DNA of 64,000 bases from Tritrichomonas musculus (GCA_039105265.1 JAPFFF010000017.1:930001-994000), one strand, 5' to 3'. Counted from the first letter of the stretch, positions 39,361 to 50,370 are shown. The notes: generated by a model from the sequence alone, not told the origin. Program-made: numbers and translations.

Positions 39361-39529
39361 ATTATGTTAAAAGTTTAGTTCTCAACACCATTTAATTCCA
39401 TTTCTAATGCAAAAGTGACAAATCAACATTCCAGTCAATCAGTAATCAACAACATTATAATCATTAAAATCAATCACGTATTTTTCATTTAAAGGTGAGC
39501 AGGTGAGTTCTCACCCGATAAACGCCACC

Positions 39530-39860
39530 TTCTTGTTTTCATTCCCTTCAATTACAACATTCAATACTCTAGTAATATCAATAATTCATTCAATTCGTTT
39601 AACTCATTCCAGTCAATTCGATTCATTTCATTCACAACAACATTTCATTCGTTTGTTCAGCACACATTCACAACAAGGCCGTTTCATTCAATTTATTCAT
39701 TCGTTCAATTCATTCCATTCAATTCGTTTAATAACATTCACAACATGGTCAATTCGTCCAATCTATTCGTTCACTCGTTTTATTCAATTTGTTCAATTCA
39801 ATTTATTTATTCATTCCAGTCAATTCGTTTACTCAATTCCATTCAAGACTTGATTCATTT
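39530..39860 (+). repeat. ATTCA-type pentamer-rich block
   Basis: Repeats of ATTCA/ATTCG/GTTCA (for example TTCATTCAATTCGTTTAA) with an underlying 5-bp period. The plus strand is again poor in G. Reading frames through it are repeat artefacts. Confidence 0.8.
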
Positions 39861-40164
39861 TCTAAAATCTAAATAGCTTTTGGCAAGTTTTTTACAACGC
39901 TGAAACCTCCCTCCTACATATGTCCCAAATTGTAGAAAGATTCAGCGTTTCCCATATCAGCTGTTTTTATATAGAATTCAATCGAATTTGAATAATTCTG
40001 AGGTACACCGATTCCCTTTTCTGAATCGAATCCGATATTTTTTTGCGGGTAACAATTTCCCATTTCCGTTGCCTTCTCGAAGAATTCGATTCCATTTTCT
40101 GATAGTTCATCATAATAAAAAATATTTTTTTTTAAAAAAATTGAAAGAAATTTTTGGAAAAAAA

Positions 40165-41710
40165 TTTGGTAGTCCTCCCTTAAAAAAATAAAAAAAATTG
40201 TGAATTTTTAGAGGTATTCATGTAGAGAAATTGACGAAATATTGTAATTTTGATCACATTTTCTTTATTTTTATTTTGTAACTAAGAATGCACTTTAATG
40301 GATAAGAATTTTATACTCCTATTCTTGAGATATTTCTATTTTTATTTTTCTGAATAAAAATCGTTTTATAATTGAGAGGTTATATAATTTTTATATATAA
40401 AAATTTATGAAATATAAATATGTATTTAAGCATGTTTAATTAATTATCATATTACATATATTTTGATAACATATCAATAGTTATATGTTTTAAAAACATT
40501 CTTTTTCTAGAGATACACTTGTTTATATTTTATTTTATTTTTAATAAATTTTTAACTTTTTCAGTTATTATATTTTTAATATTGAAATAATAAACTTTTT
40601 TATCCTAGTAATTTTTTTATTTAAACTTTATTTTATTTTATATATATAATATGTATTATTATTTATATACTATATAAATTTTAAATTTAAGTTTTACTTA
40701 ATATGTTAAATAGATAAATTAATAAAAAAAAATGAAAAATTCAATTAAACGATGATTTTCAATTGAATATTTTAAAATATAAGTTGGTTTTTATTGTGAT
40801 TTATTTTTGGTTTTCAATATATTAAATATTAAAGTTATTTTTATAATATAGTAATTAATAATTTTACTTTATAAAAAATATTTTTATTAATATTTTTTTG
40901 AAGATGAGCAAATTTTTATTTTTCAAGAATCACTTCACTATTAACTTCACTTCACCAAAAATAATCATCTCACGTCACTAAAAATAATAACGTACAAAAA
41001 TACGATGAAAAATAATTCAAAATAATGCAAAATATTAATTACATTTTTCTTTAAAATGAGTGTATAAAGTAACATTTTTACATAATAAAATTTATATAAA
41101 TATTTATTATTATTAAATCGAACAATTAGTGTATAATTATTTGGTAAATCAATTGAGAAATAAGTCATTTTCTTAAATTTTTTAAGTAAATTTGTATTTA
41201 AATCTATATATGGCTATTAAATTGGATATATAACAGATAATATATTTTATAAATAAAATATAAAATATTATAAATGATTTGTAATTCATAAATATTTTAT
41301 TTGACTCGAGATATTGACGAAACATTATTTTTTAAATGGTTTTTAAATTCTCAACATCCATTAAAACCAATTATGGCAAATGCCAGTATTGGATATATAG
41401 AAGTAAATAATCTTAATATTTTTTCATAAGATAAAATATTCATTCAATTAAACTAAAAATAAAAAAATCAAATAACGAGTTTTCACTTCACATGAATACC
41501 TCTGAATTTTTTGAAAATTGTTTTAAAAATAGTACAGCTTCATTTTAAAGGAAACAGACCCTTCAATTGAGTTTTGGCTTAAAGGTATTATTTCAGCAAA
41601 AAGATTTTTTATAAAAATGCAACTTTTTTGTGTTAAATAAGTGGTTTTTTTTGAAAATTGTGAAAAAATTTCTTGGATTATCAGATTATTTTTAAGGGAG
41701 GACTACCAAA
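40165..41710. mobile_element. Non-autonomous element with inverted ends (~1.5 kb)
   Basis: TTTGGTAGTCCTCCCTTAAA (40165-40184) is the exact inverted copy of the sequence at 41691-41710. A second, inner pair also matches inverted: AGAGGTATTCATGT at 40210-40223 and its complement at 41490-41505. The interior is extremely AT-rich and has no gene. This is the architecture of a non-autonomous DNA transposon. The inner pair is offset (≈25 bp from the left end, ≈190 bp from the right end), suggesting an insertion or internal rearrangement on the right side. Confidence 0.7.
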
Positions 41711-42061
41711 AAAAGTTTTTATGTTTTAGTTACTTGTAAAAAAGATAAATATTATGTTAATATATTTTAACTATTATATTAAAATATTATGCATATTTAT
41801 ATTATAAAAAAAAATGTTTCATGGTATTTTCCAAGATATTTCAAAAGTTTAAAAAAGAATGCTGATCGTTTTTTTTTTCAAAAATTTTAGTTCTCGCATC
41901 TCTGATTAAAAGAAAAAAAGTATATTTATATGATTTTATTATTTTTCTCCCATTATTCTTGATAAAGATATTTTTAATATTAGTTAAATATCCGACCAAT
42001 ATCTGAAATGCTTATTCTTGATAAAGATATTTTTAAAAAATATTTATGTCAAAATTACACT

Positions 42062-42147
42062 AAACTTGAATCAAAAACGATAAAACACTTCTGGTCAAAA
42101 TTGAATTAAATTTCACCATTATGTCTTATCGTTTTTGATTTAAGTTT
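42062..42147. repeat. Long hairpin upstream of the sialidase
   Basis: Arms 42062-42083 and 42126-42147 are complementary over 22 bp with one mismatch (core TCAAAAACGATAA). A looser version lies at 24618-24670, pointing to a dispersed small inverted-repeat family. Confidence 0.7.
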
Positions 42148-42351
42148 TTTTTGTTTACTCTCTATCGTTTTATTTGAATTTTGTACTTAATTTAATTCAA
42201 TTTTTTATATTAATTTTAAAATTCAATTCATACTTAAAATTTTAAAATGATTTTAGCAACTTTTTGAAATAAATAAAACAATCCTATTGATTTTTTTAGA
42301 AAAAAGTTTCATATCAAATATATCATTTTTGCTAACAAATTGGAATAAATC

Positions 42352-44607
42352 ATGCTCACTTTGATAATATTAAATCTAATAAGCCAAGCTGTTGTTCATT
42401 ATTCACCTTTAAATTACACATTAGCACAAAAAACAGTAATATTTCAAAGCGGAATGTATAATTCTCAACATTATCGAATTCCAGCAATCCAGCAATTAAA
42501 AGATGAATCAATTATTGCAATATGCGATCAAAGAATTAATACAGCAGATGATCTTCCAAACAAGATTGGAGTTATTGTTCGACGCCTTCCCCCTCATAGT
42601 CAAACTTGGTCGGATGGATATCTTATTTCAGGTCCTCTTCGCGATGTTGGCGATGGGGACCCAGCTGTTGTGATTGATAGAAAAACTGGAACCGTTTTTT
42701 GTCTTTGGAGCGGCGATAAAGGATTTTGGGGGTCTCAAATGTCCTCATATAATGATCCAGAGAGAGTTTACTTTTCAAGAAGTTATGATAATGGATTAAC
42801 ATGGGAAGATAAACATGATATTACAAAATATATTTATTCATACGAATGCAAAGATTGCGATGATGTTCGTAAAAATTGGATTGCTGTATTTGTTACATCT
42901 GGTGGAGGAATCCAAACGAGAGAAGGACGATTAACTTTTGCAATGTTATGTAAAAGTTCACAAACTAGTCGTAATTTCTTACTTTATACTGACGATTTTG
43001 GAGAAACATGGGGAGTTGAACCTGGATGGCCTATTTCCAATGCTAATGAAGCAAAACTTGTTGAATTGAATAATGGAAGCCTTCTTATGAGCATAAGGCA
43101 AAATAATATGCGCAAATTTGCTTTAACAAATGATTTAGGGAAAAATTGGCCATGGGCATCTCCTATGCCTGATGTAGTTGATTCTGGCAGTAACGGTGAA
43201 ATTAAAAGATATACATCAGTTGTTGATGGATATGATAAAAATCGTATTATACATTCAATTTCTTACAATGCAGGCTCAAGAAAGAACGTTTCTTTAATGG
43301 TCAGTTATGATGAAGGAATGACTTGGCCTTATAAAAGGACTATTGAATTAGGCGGTTCATGTTACTCTGCAATTGCATTTGATAGCAATGGAAATATTCT
43401 TGTTCTTTATGAAAAAGATGGTGTGAAATATTATGATATTGTTTTAGCTAATTTAACTTTAGATTGGCTTACTTTTGGCAAAGACCGTTACACAAAGCCA
43501 AATAAATTAAATTGGTGTCTTAGCGACGCGAAAGCAAAGCCTGCAACTTGTCCTAAAGAATCTTATAATTTCAATTCAAAAGTATTTGACCAGTATGCCG
43601 AATCTTATATAGTTTATCCAAAAGAAATCACATATACGTTTACTGAACAATTTAGAGATTTTTATGTTGACCTAAATCGTGAAGGGTTGAACAAAGGTAC
43701 GTATAATAATTTAATCACAAATAAAAATATTATGATTGAATTCAATGGAAGCCGGAAACTACTCCCTGAATCATTGGCTGATGGTGATGTTTTTCATAAG
43801 ATTGAACAACATAGAGAATTCGTTTTCAATCGTATTGATGCAACATTCACAAGTCAAAATTATAAGAATAAGGTTATTTCACTCGAAAATAGTAAATTAA
43901 CAATCAAAGGCGTTGGAAATGCATCCATTCATTATGGAGTTAATTCTATTACTATTAAACAAAATAATTACAAAGATGAAGATACGACGATAACGGTTGT
44001 TTCTGGAAGTCAAAATGATATAATTATTGAAACAAACTCAAATATAACACTCAAAAAGGCCAAAAGTGGGTCAAAAATACTTCAAGATTCACAACTCGAA
44101 CTTACTTTGAAACCTTCTAATGATAAATCATATGTTATAATCGAAGACGCATGGACAAAACAAGAAGCTGACAAAATTAAGTTTGTACCTGCAACAACTT
44201 CAGGTAAGGTTTCAGTTATTGTTAATGACAATAATAAAGATGCATTCCAAAACTCAGATTCAAACATTAACATTGAAGATGCTACCCCTGTACCAACTCC
44301 AGAAATTCAATATGTTGAAACAATTAAATATGTTGAAACTATTGAGTATGTTGATAAAACAGTAGAAGTACCAGTTACAGTAGAAGTACCAGTTACAGTA
44401 GAAGTTCCAGTTACCGTAGAAGTTGAAAAAGAAGTTATCGTTGAAAAGAGTACTGGTGTTTCTCTTCCAGTGGCACTTGGAGTTGCATTTGGTCTTATGA
44501 TTGTTGGAATTGTTGCCACAGCTGTTGTTCTTTATTTCATCAGAATTCGAAGAAGGAGAGATTCAGAATCAATAGATTTGAATCCATTAAATCAGCCACT
44601 CGCTTAA
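42352..44607 (+). CDS. Surface sialidase (GH33-type) with C-terminal membrane anchor
   Basis: 751 aa. The N-terminal hydrophobic stretch (MLTLIILNLISQAVV) is a probable signal peptide. The six-bladed sialidase domain (~25-390) has the start motif YRIP (Arg42 of the arginine triad) and several Asp boxes: SRSYDNGLTWED, YTDDFGETWG, LTNDLGKNWPW and VSYDEGMTWPY. NEAKLVELNNGSLLMSIRQ supplies the conserved Glu and second Arg region, and GGSCYSAIAF the likely nucleophile Tyr. A beta-type region, then a stalk with three VPVTVE repeats (~665-690), lead to a membrane helix (LPVALGVAFGLMIVGIVATA) and a short basic cytoplasmic tail (RIRRRRDSES). Such enzymes remove terminal sialic acids; in mucosal trichomonads this fits mucin degradation (inference). 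Confidence 0.93.
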   Translation: MLTLIILNLISQAVVHYSPLNYTLAQKTVIFQSGMYNSQHYRIPAIQQLKDESIIAICDQRINTADDLPNKIGVIVRRLPPHSQTWSDGYLISGPLRDVGDGDPAVVIDRKTGTVFCLWSGDKGFWGSQMSSYNDPERVYFSRSYDNGLTWEDKHDITKYIYSYECKDCDDVRKNWIAVFVTSGGGIQTREGRLTFAMLCKSSQTSRNFLLYTDDFGETWGVEPGWPISNANEAKLVELNNGSLLMSIRQNNMRKFALTNDLGKNWPWASPMPDVVDSGSNGEIKRYTSVVDGYDKNRIIHSISYNAGSRKNVSLMVSYDEGMTWPYKRTIELGGSCYSAIAFDSNGNILVLYEKDGVKYYDIVLANLTLDWLTFGKDRYTKPNKLNWCLSDAKAKPATCPKESYNFNSKVFDQYAESYIVYPKEITYTFTEQFRDFYVDLNREGLNKGTYNNLITNKNIMIEFNGSRKLLPESLADGDVFHKIEQHREFVFNRIDATFTSQNYKNKVISLENSKLTIKGVGNASIHYGVNSITIKQNNYKDEDTTITVVSGSQNDIIIETNSNITLKKAKSGSKILQDSQLELTLKPSNDKSYVIIEDAWTKQEADKIKFVPATTSGKVSVIVNDNNKDAFQNSDSNINIEDATPVPTPEIQYVETIKYVETIEYVDKTVEVPVTVEVPVTVEVPVTVEVEKEVIVEKSTGVSLPVALGVAFGLMIVGIVATAVVLYFIRIRRRRDSESIDLNPLNQPLA

Positions 44608-44770
44608 TTTATTTTAGTAAAGAATACATGATTTTTAATGATTTTCATCATAAAAATAACAAACAAGTCATAATCATTATTTGAAAGTATTTAATAAAGA
44701 TACAACAAAATTAAAATAACAATTTTTTTATAGAAAAGACATTGCTTAAAAATATAATAAATACTCTCTC

Positions 44771-45331
44771 TCACTTATTTTGCTCTTTTTGAACAATTAA
44801 GTCGAGAGCCTGAAGGCCTCTTAATAATATATTGAACGTAACTGTGAGTGTGCCTTGAGATCTAGTTGTAGTAACTTCTCTATCTGATCCACTCGCAATG
44901 AATTTTAAATCTATATATTCTGGAGTGATACCACTGAAAAATCCAATGATCGTTTGCATAATTGAAGCAGACGCAGGCCTAAATAGTTGTATTTCGAGTT
45001 GATGTCTGCCGGGTTGGGTTGGAACATGAATAGCTCCATAACCGATAACCATCTCGTTACCAAATGGGTTTCTGCCATATAATGCAACAATCAATTGAGG
45101 CCATCCGTATGGTTTACTGGCTTTAAATGAAACATTTAAAGGATAATTAAAAACACATACATTATCAGAACCTCTTTTTGCTGTTTGTGTAATACCTTCC
45201 ATTGATCCTTGAGCAACTGACCAGTCTCTCCCAGCCGTAAAAATATATTTACAATAAATACTGTTTGCGATAATAGTTGTGCATTCGTTTATTTGTCCTT
45301 GTATTGTAATAATTAAAGGAAGCTCTGTCAT
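44771..45331 (-). CDS. B9D1: B9 domain-containing protein 1 (ciliary transition zone)
   Basis: 186 aa, ATG at 45331. The B9 domain covers nearly the entire protein. Diagnostic strings, in the same order as animal B9D1, are IYCKYIFTAGRDWSVAQG, PLNVSFKASKPYGWPQLIV, GYGAIHVPTQPGRHQLEI, FFSGITPEYID and REVTTTRSQGTLTVTFN. The length is also close to that of animal B9D1 (~200 aa). B9D1 works with B9D2 and MKS1 in the MKS module that gates the base of the cilium (established). Its presence fits a flagellated cell. It is convergent with the sialidase gene, 163 bp apart. Confidence 0.96.
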   Translation of the reverse strand: MTELPLIITIQGQINECTTIIANSIYCKYIFTAGRDWSVAQGSMEGITQTAKRGSDNVCVFNYPLNVSFKASKPYGWPQLIVALYGRNPFGNEMVIGYGAIHVPTQPGRHQLEIQLFRPASASIMQTIIGFFSGITPEYIDLKFIASGSDREVTTTRSQGTLTVTFNILLRGLQALDLIVQKEQNK

Positions 45332-45549
45332 GAGAGATTTGATTAATAAACGTTGCTTTTTTATTATAAACCTTTTGAATAGTTTATAACTTCATTACGT
45401 TTATTTTAGCAAATCCCAAAATTTCTCATTTATTTTAATCAAAAAACAAAATTACATATTAATTCATATAAATTGGAAATTAGTAAGCAATATTTGTTAA
45501 TATTATGCATAATTAATGCATTAGTCTGTTCTGATTTTAAATTGTTTTT

Positions 45550-45917
45550 TTCTACGCCACTTTTTGAATGGCTTTTCTATCCATGAGTAGCTACTCATGG
45601 ATAGTAAAAAACCGCCATCTTAAGGTGAAATTTGAGTTACTATGTTAAGAAATTTAACCAAAAAAATCGTAAAATTTTAATTTTACCTTATAATTATAAC
45701 TATTTACTTTTTTTGATATAAATTTGTTTATTTTTGCATAATTTTTCGGGGATACGCACCAGTGATCACCATGGGGCTGCACGAAGCCGAATCTGGTTCC
45801 TTTAATTGCTGGATGAATCGGAAAGCTATTTGAACTATATAATTATTCATTATTTATTAAAAATTGAATTAAAAAAGTATTCAGAAAGTTTAAAAGTTTT
45901 CAAAAAGTGGCGTAGAA
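45550..45917. mobile_element. MITE-like element with 19-bp perfect TIRs
   Basis: TTCTACGCCACTTTTTGAA at 45550-45568 is the exact inverted copy of 45899-45917. Inside are a perfect 28-bp palindrome (45577-45604, centre GTAGCTAC) and a GC-richer stretch (about 45748-45802, containing GATCACCATGGGGCTGC) unlike its surroundings. No tRNA fold or gene could be assigned to that stretch. Confidence 0.75.
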
Positions 45918-46362
45918 AAATACGATTCCTAGAATATTTACCTCTTTTTTATTTTTTTTTTTTTTACTTATTTTATAAACTAGGCTTCATAATTGGTATT
46001 TTCTATATTATGTTTTATTATTTATTATGGATTTACTATATACCATTTAAGGGATTGATTGAAAAAAGAAATGATTTGAAGAAAAATCACAATACCCAGA
46101 AACAAACATTCTTAAATACATAAAAAAACTTGAAAAAAATCTTAATTAATAAAGATATAATATAGATACATTAATAAACTGGATTTCAAAATTCGTACAG
46201 ATTTTAAATAAAACACATAACTTTTTAATCTCAATTTTTTTATCCATTTTGTAAACTTCACAAAAATGACAATGTAAACTATAGAAAATGCTGTAGGATT
46301 TTTGCAAATTCTCAATTTTAATTTTTATTTATTGAAAAAGAATATAAAAATCTCTTGAATGG

Positions 46363-46478
46363 TTCACTTTTTGAGGGAGAAAAACTCAAAAAGTGAAAAC
46401 AATTCAGAGATTTACAAATTCCGCTCCTCACTTTTTGAGAGCTCGGCTCTCAAAAAGTGCTACGTGGAATTTGTAAAT
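46363..46478. repeat. Two hairpins sharing the CACTTTTTGAG core
   Basis: First hairpin: TTCACTTTTTGAG (46363-46375) pairs with 46385-46397. Second: CACTTTTTGAGAGC (46429-46442) pairs with 46446-46459 over a 3-nt loop and is enclosed by a further 13-bp pair, ATTTACAAATTCC (46410-46422) with 46466-46478. The core resembles the TIR of the element at 45550-45917. Confidence 0.85.
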
Positions 46479-46755
46479 TATGAAAAATTATTTTTTCTTT
46501 TTGTACTTGCTAACTTTCTATATTTTGTTCGAAGTGAATTTTCAGTTCGATCTTTAAATATTGAAGCCATTTGCTTAAATGGAACTTGATCTTCTGTTAA
46601 TTGCATTAATAGTAATGTTTCATGAGGTTCAAAGTTTCTTTTCGTTCTAAATTCTAATGGCATATCATTAACAATAAGATCATAATTTTCGATTGAATCA
46701 ATTATTTGAAGAAGCTTGTCAATAATATATATGTGAACATCATACGATTGCTAGT
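46478..46755 (-). pseudogene. Myb/SANT-like domain fragment
   Basis: Minus-strand reading contains ETLLLMQLTEDQVPFKQMASIFKDRTENSLRTKYRKLASTK, which has the helix pattern of a Myb/SANT repeat (the third-helix type RTENSLRTKYRKL). The frame is open back to about 46753, where it is closed by a stop, without an earlier ATG; the only ATG (46663) would give 61 aa. Trichomonads have many short Myb genes, so this may be a small gene, but a fragment is more likely. Its 3' end abuts the hairpin block. Confidence 0.45.
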
Positions 46756-46906
46756 TGTCCAAAGCGGAAATTGCATTTGAAACTTCTTACTTTGATTTTG
46801 GGGAGCGCTGGTTATGTCTAGGTGCCGGAATTCTGCTTTATAAGGTCGACGAAAAAAAGAATTTTATTAAGGGCCCAATATGTCATCATTTTAATTTTCT
46901 ATAATA

Positions 46907-47112
46907 AAATTTTATATCAATAACAAAAAATATGTTATTGATACAAAAATCATTTATTAATAACCAATAATTAGTATTTGTAACAAAAAAATAGTATATG
47001 TGACGAAATTTTTTTATCTAAAACAAAAAAAAATCATCTATAACAAAATTTTTTTATCTATAACGAAATTTTGTATCTGTTACGAAAATTTTGTATGTGT
47101 TACGAAAATTTG
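46907..47112. repeat. 206-bp direct repeat, copy 1
   Basis: Identical to 50371-50576 except for one base (TTAGTATTTG here, TTGGTATTTG there). Internally it repeats TAACAAAA/TTACGAAAATTTT units, and it opens with an 11-bp hairpin (TATCAATAACA / TGTTATTGATA). Confidence 0.97.
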
Positions 47113-49575
47113 GTTTTTAATACAAAATATTTGTATTGTTTACAAAATTTTTGTATTTAATACAAATTTCTTGTTATAGTAAAGGTAAATATACTCCCAT
47201 TTGTATGATAATTTATATTTTACTCAATTATTAATTTATATATATAATAATAATAAATATTTAAAAGTATATTTTAGGATTTTATTTATATATTTCCAAG
47301 ATATTTATATTTATTATATTTGTGAAGTTTAAGGATAAAGTTGGATTTAAATTTAATTGAAAAAATTGAATTTGCACAGAAAGTATTGAATATACATTGA
47401 ATTTATTTCTATAGGTATTCAATATTTTCAAAGCTCCTCTTATATCAATCCCAAAAAAACAAATCCCACAGGATTTTCTAATGAATTTTTAGTTGTGTAT
47501 TATGTTTTAATGAACGTGAAATCATCGAGATTTTTTGATCATACCAATAAAATGGTTAGAAAATGATTGCATAAAAAAGTGAAAAAATCAGATATTTGGA
47601 TCATGTAATGAATAAGTATTTACTAATAAAAAGTTTATATTCAAAATATGCATTAATTATATATAAAAGTGAATGTAGTTTTGTAGGTCTATCACTGTCA
47701 TACATGAAATTAAGAGAACTTTTTATCGAAATTTCAGACCTCCTTTTTTTTATCTGTTGATTTTATTGAACCCATATTGAAAATATATAAAATCCCGAAG
47801 ATTTCCAATTAATGTACATAATTTATGAAAATAAATATAAAATATTCATTTGGAAAATGATATTGGAATATCGTACCATTGAAAAAAATTCAATTATTTT
47901 CATATAGGTAGTTGGATCTTCTAGAAAGAAGCAATTTTAACATTTAGAAAAGGTATGATCATACTAGATAATATGTCGCTAATAATTCGTTATATCTGGA
48001 AATTTAATAAATGAATCAGAAAAAGAAATATGATTGCATTTTTTGGATTTTCTTGAGTAAAGCCTATATATTTTGATTGTCAATCAATGTAGCATACTGT
48101 GATACCATTTTGATATGGAAAAATAGAATCCTAATTGAGAAATTTTTTGCTCAAATTGAACAATTTGGATGAAATTTCTTAATAACGATAAATTTTGTTT
48201 AGTATTCAAATTTCGAAAATAAAAATACATTTTTTTTAAATATCTTTTTCATTTCTTTTCGATTAAATTGAGAAACTATTAATATAATATATAAATTCAA
48301 TTCTAAAAGATTAATACTATTTAAAATAAATATTAATGGTAATTTAATTAATAAAATTTACATATATGGGGTTTTATTTTTATTTAACTTTTCAATATAG
48401 TTTATTTTTTCAATGCTTTAAGTATTTTTTCGATAATCGATAAACATTTCAATTATATTTAAATCAACTTTATTATTTATTTTAAAGTATTTCAAATATA
48501 GAAGAATTTAATAATGAAATTAATTGAATTCTAAAAATATTAACTGAAAAATATTTTTCAGAAATAATTATATATTTTTTTTCCTTTTATCTTGTTAAAT
48601 AAAACAAATTATAAGAAAAAATTTTAGGTTAAAATAAAAAAACTGAACTAGATAATAAAAATTAAAAAATATTTTTTCTTTTGATTCTCCAAAAATAAAA
48701 GAAAAACGTAATAAAACCAAACTATTTTCTTCAAAAATGTTAGCGAGTTATATATGTTATTACACATCATATATAAAAATTAATACAGTAAAAAAATTAA
48801 AATTTTTAGCATATGTTCCAAAGATAATTGCTAAACATTGCATTTTTAGACATTATCTACATTTTTCTCAAATAAAAATTAATGAAAAACAAAAATAAAG
48901 AGTTTTAACTAATAAGTAATATATGAATAATTATTTTATTTAATTTATAATCAATAAATGTTAATTTCAAAATGTTAAAAAAATTAATGCAATTCAATGA
49001 AAGCATTCAAAAAGTTATGAAATTCATAGAAAATAATCATCCAAGATCTTATGTGTCAATTGGTCAGATTTTCACATATTAGTTTTATCTCCTATGAATA
49101 AATTAAAGCACCATAAAATGATTAAGCATCGAAGGCGAATAAAGAAAATAAAATTGAGAGCATAACGATCATTTTAAAAATACCATTATCTTACAAAAAA
49201 ATTTTAAAAAGTAGATTTTTATCTTAAATATAATATTAAAAATATTACATTTATATAATAACAAATTTGTAATTCATATAAATAGCATATTTGTATAAAA
49301 ATAGCTGAATTATTTAAAATACGTTTTTTTGAAACTTTTGCGTTTTATCACGTTTTAAAAGAATAAAAAAAATAGAAACCAATATGTTTTTTGAGTTTCT
49401 TTTGATTGCATATTTGGTTAAATAAATAGAAAAAGTTCTGGGATGGACAAATATTCTTTGAAAAATAAATCCTGTGAGAATTCTAAACAATTGTTCATTT
49501 TAAGGATTTGGAATTCCATTTTTAAATATTCTATTTTTTAGCTGAAAAATCATTTTCTAAATATCTGGCATATGT

Positions 49576-49823
49576 TTAAGGTACAAATCCAGTACGTTAT
49601 TTTTTGAATAGGAGAACGTTTATTATTTGAATAGTTGCATGTCTCTGAAAAAGTTTAAATTGACTAGGTTTGTTTTTGACACTTATTTTACAATTTAAAT
49701 AAACATTATGACATGTTATATGAAATGGATGAAAATAATCGTTTTTTATTTAACATGTCATTTTATTCTTTGAGAATGTCAAAAAAAATAGCGGTTATTA
49801 AACGTACTGGATTTGTACCTTAA
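49576..49823. mobile_element. 240-bp MITE flanked by TTAA
   Basis: GGTACAAATCCAGTACGTT (49580-49598) is a perfect inverted copy of the sequence ending at 49819, and both ends are flanked by TTAA (49576-49579 and 49820-49823). An inner palindrome ATGACATGTTA / TAACATGTCAT is also present. TTAA target sites are used by piggyBac and Kolobok superfamilies (established). No coding capacity. Confidence 0.85.
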
Positions 49824-50370
49824 AAATGAGTAAAAATATCAAGATATTAGAAAAAAAAAATTTTTACTTTATTTTTTCAAAAAAGCATGCTTATTGCAAT
49901 CTCTACAGGCAAGAAACTTGTTTCACTTAATCTGAATCAAAGACGTTAATTCAACTCATATTTTTAAAAAAAATATGTTATATAACTAAGTACGAATTAA
50001 AAATTATAATGCATTTTATTAATCGTATCGATTTAGAAAATTATAATCAACTTATTTCTAATGCATAAAGTATTGAATATATTGGAATATTATATATGTT
50101 AGCGTGTCATATCATAAAAAGCTATTTATTCTAAAAATTGGCTGAACAATTGCTCTTATTTTTATATCACTTTTGTTTTTTGTAATAATTGAAAACATTG
50201 AATGAAATATTAATGATAAAATAGATAATATATAGAAAGAGGCATTCATAAAATGATTATACAAAGAAATTTAATAATATTTATTGATTTGAATGTATAT
50301 AATCCAATGCTGAAACGAAAAAATGAGATTAGAATTTTAAAAAGACCTTAATTTACTTCTTATAAAAAAC

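Larger units (their letters stand above)
38078..42351. other. Repeat-rich non-coding region
   Basis: No credible gene in 4.3 kb. 38083-38790 has degenerate protein-like scraps (for example EHSFSLLKASSSKA near 38680-38730). Two G-poor low-complexity blocks follow (38935-39360 and 39530-39860), then an element with inverted ends (40165-41710), and a hairpin at 42062-42147, each listed separately. The last ~200 bp before the sialidase ATG should hold its promoter. Confidence 0.55.

Noticed and set aside
39503-39853. 116-codon ORF
   Set aside because: It is a translation of the ATTCA-type repeat (Phe/His/Ser/Ile periodic), not a gene.
45748-45802. Possible tRNA in the GC-rich patch
   Set aside because: I could not draw a cloverleaf or find a proper T-arm sequence.
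45806-46123. 105-codon ORF with hydrophobic segments
   Set aside because: Starts at TTG, overlaps a MITE end, and its hydrophobicity comes from T-rich DNA.
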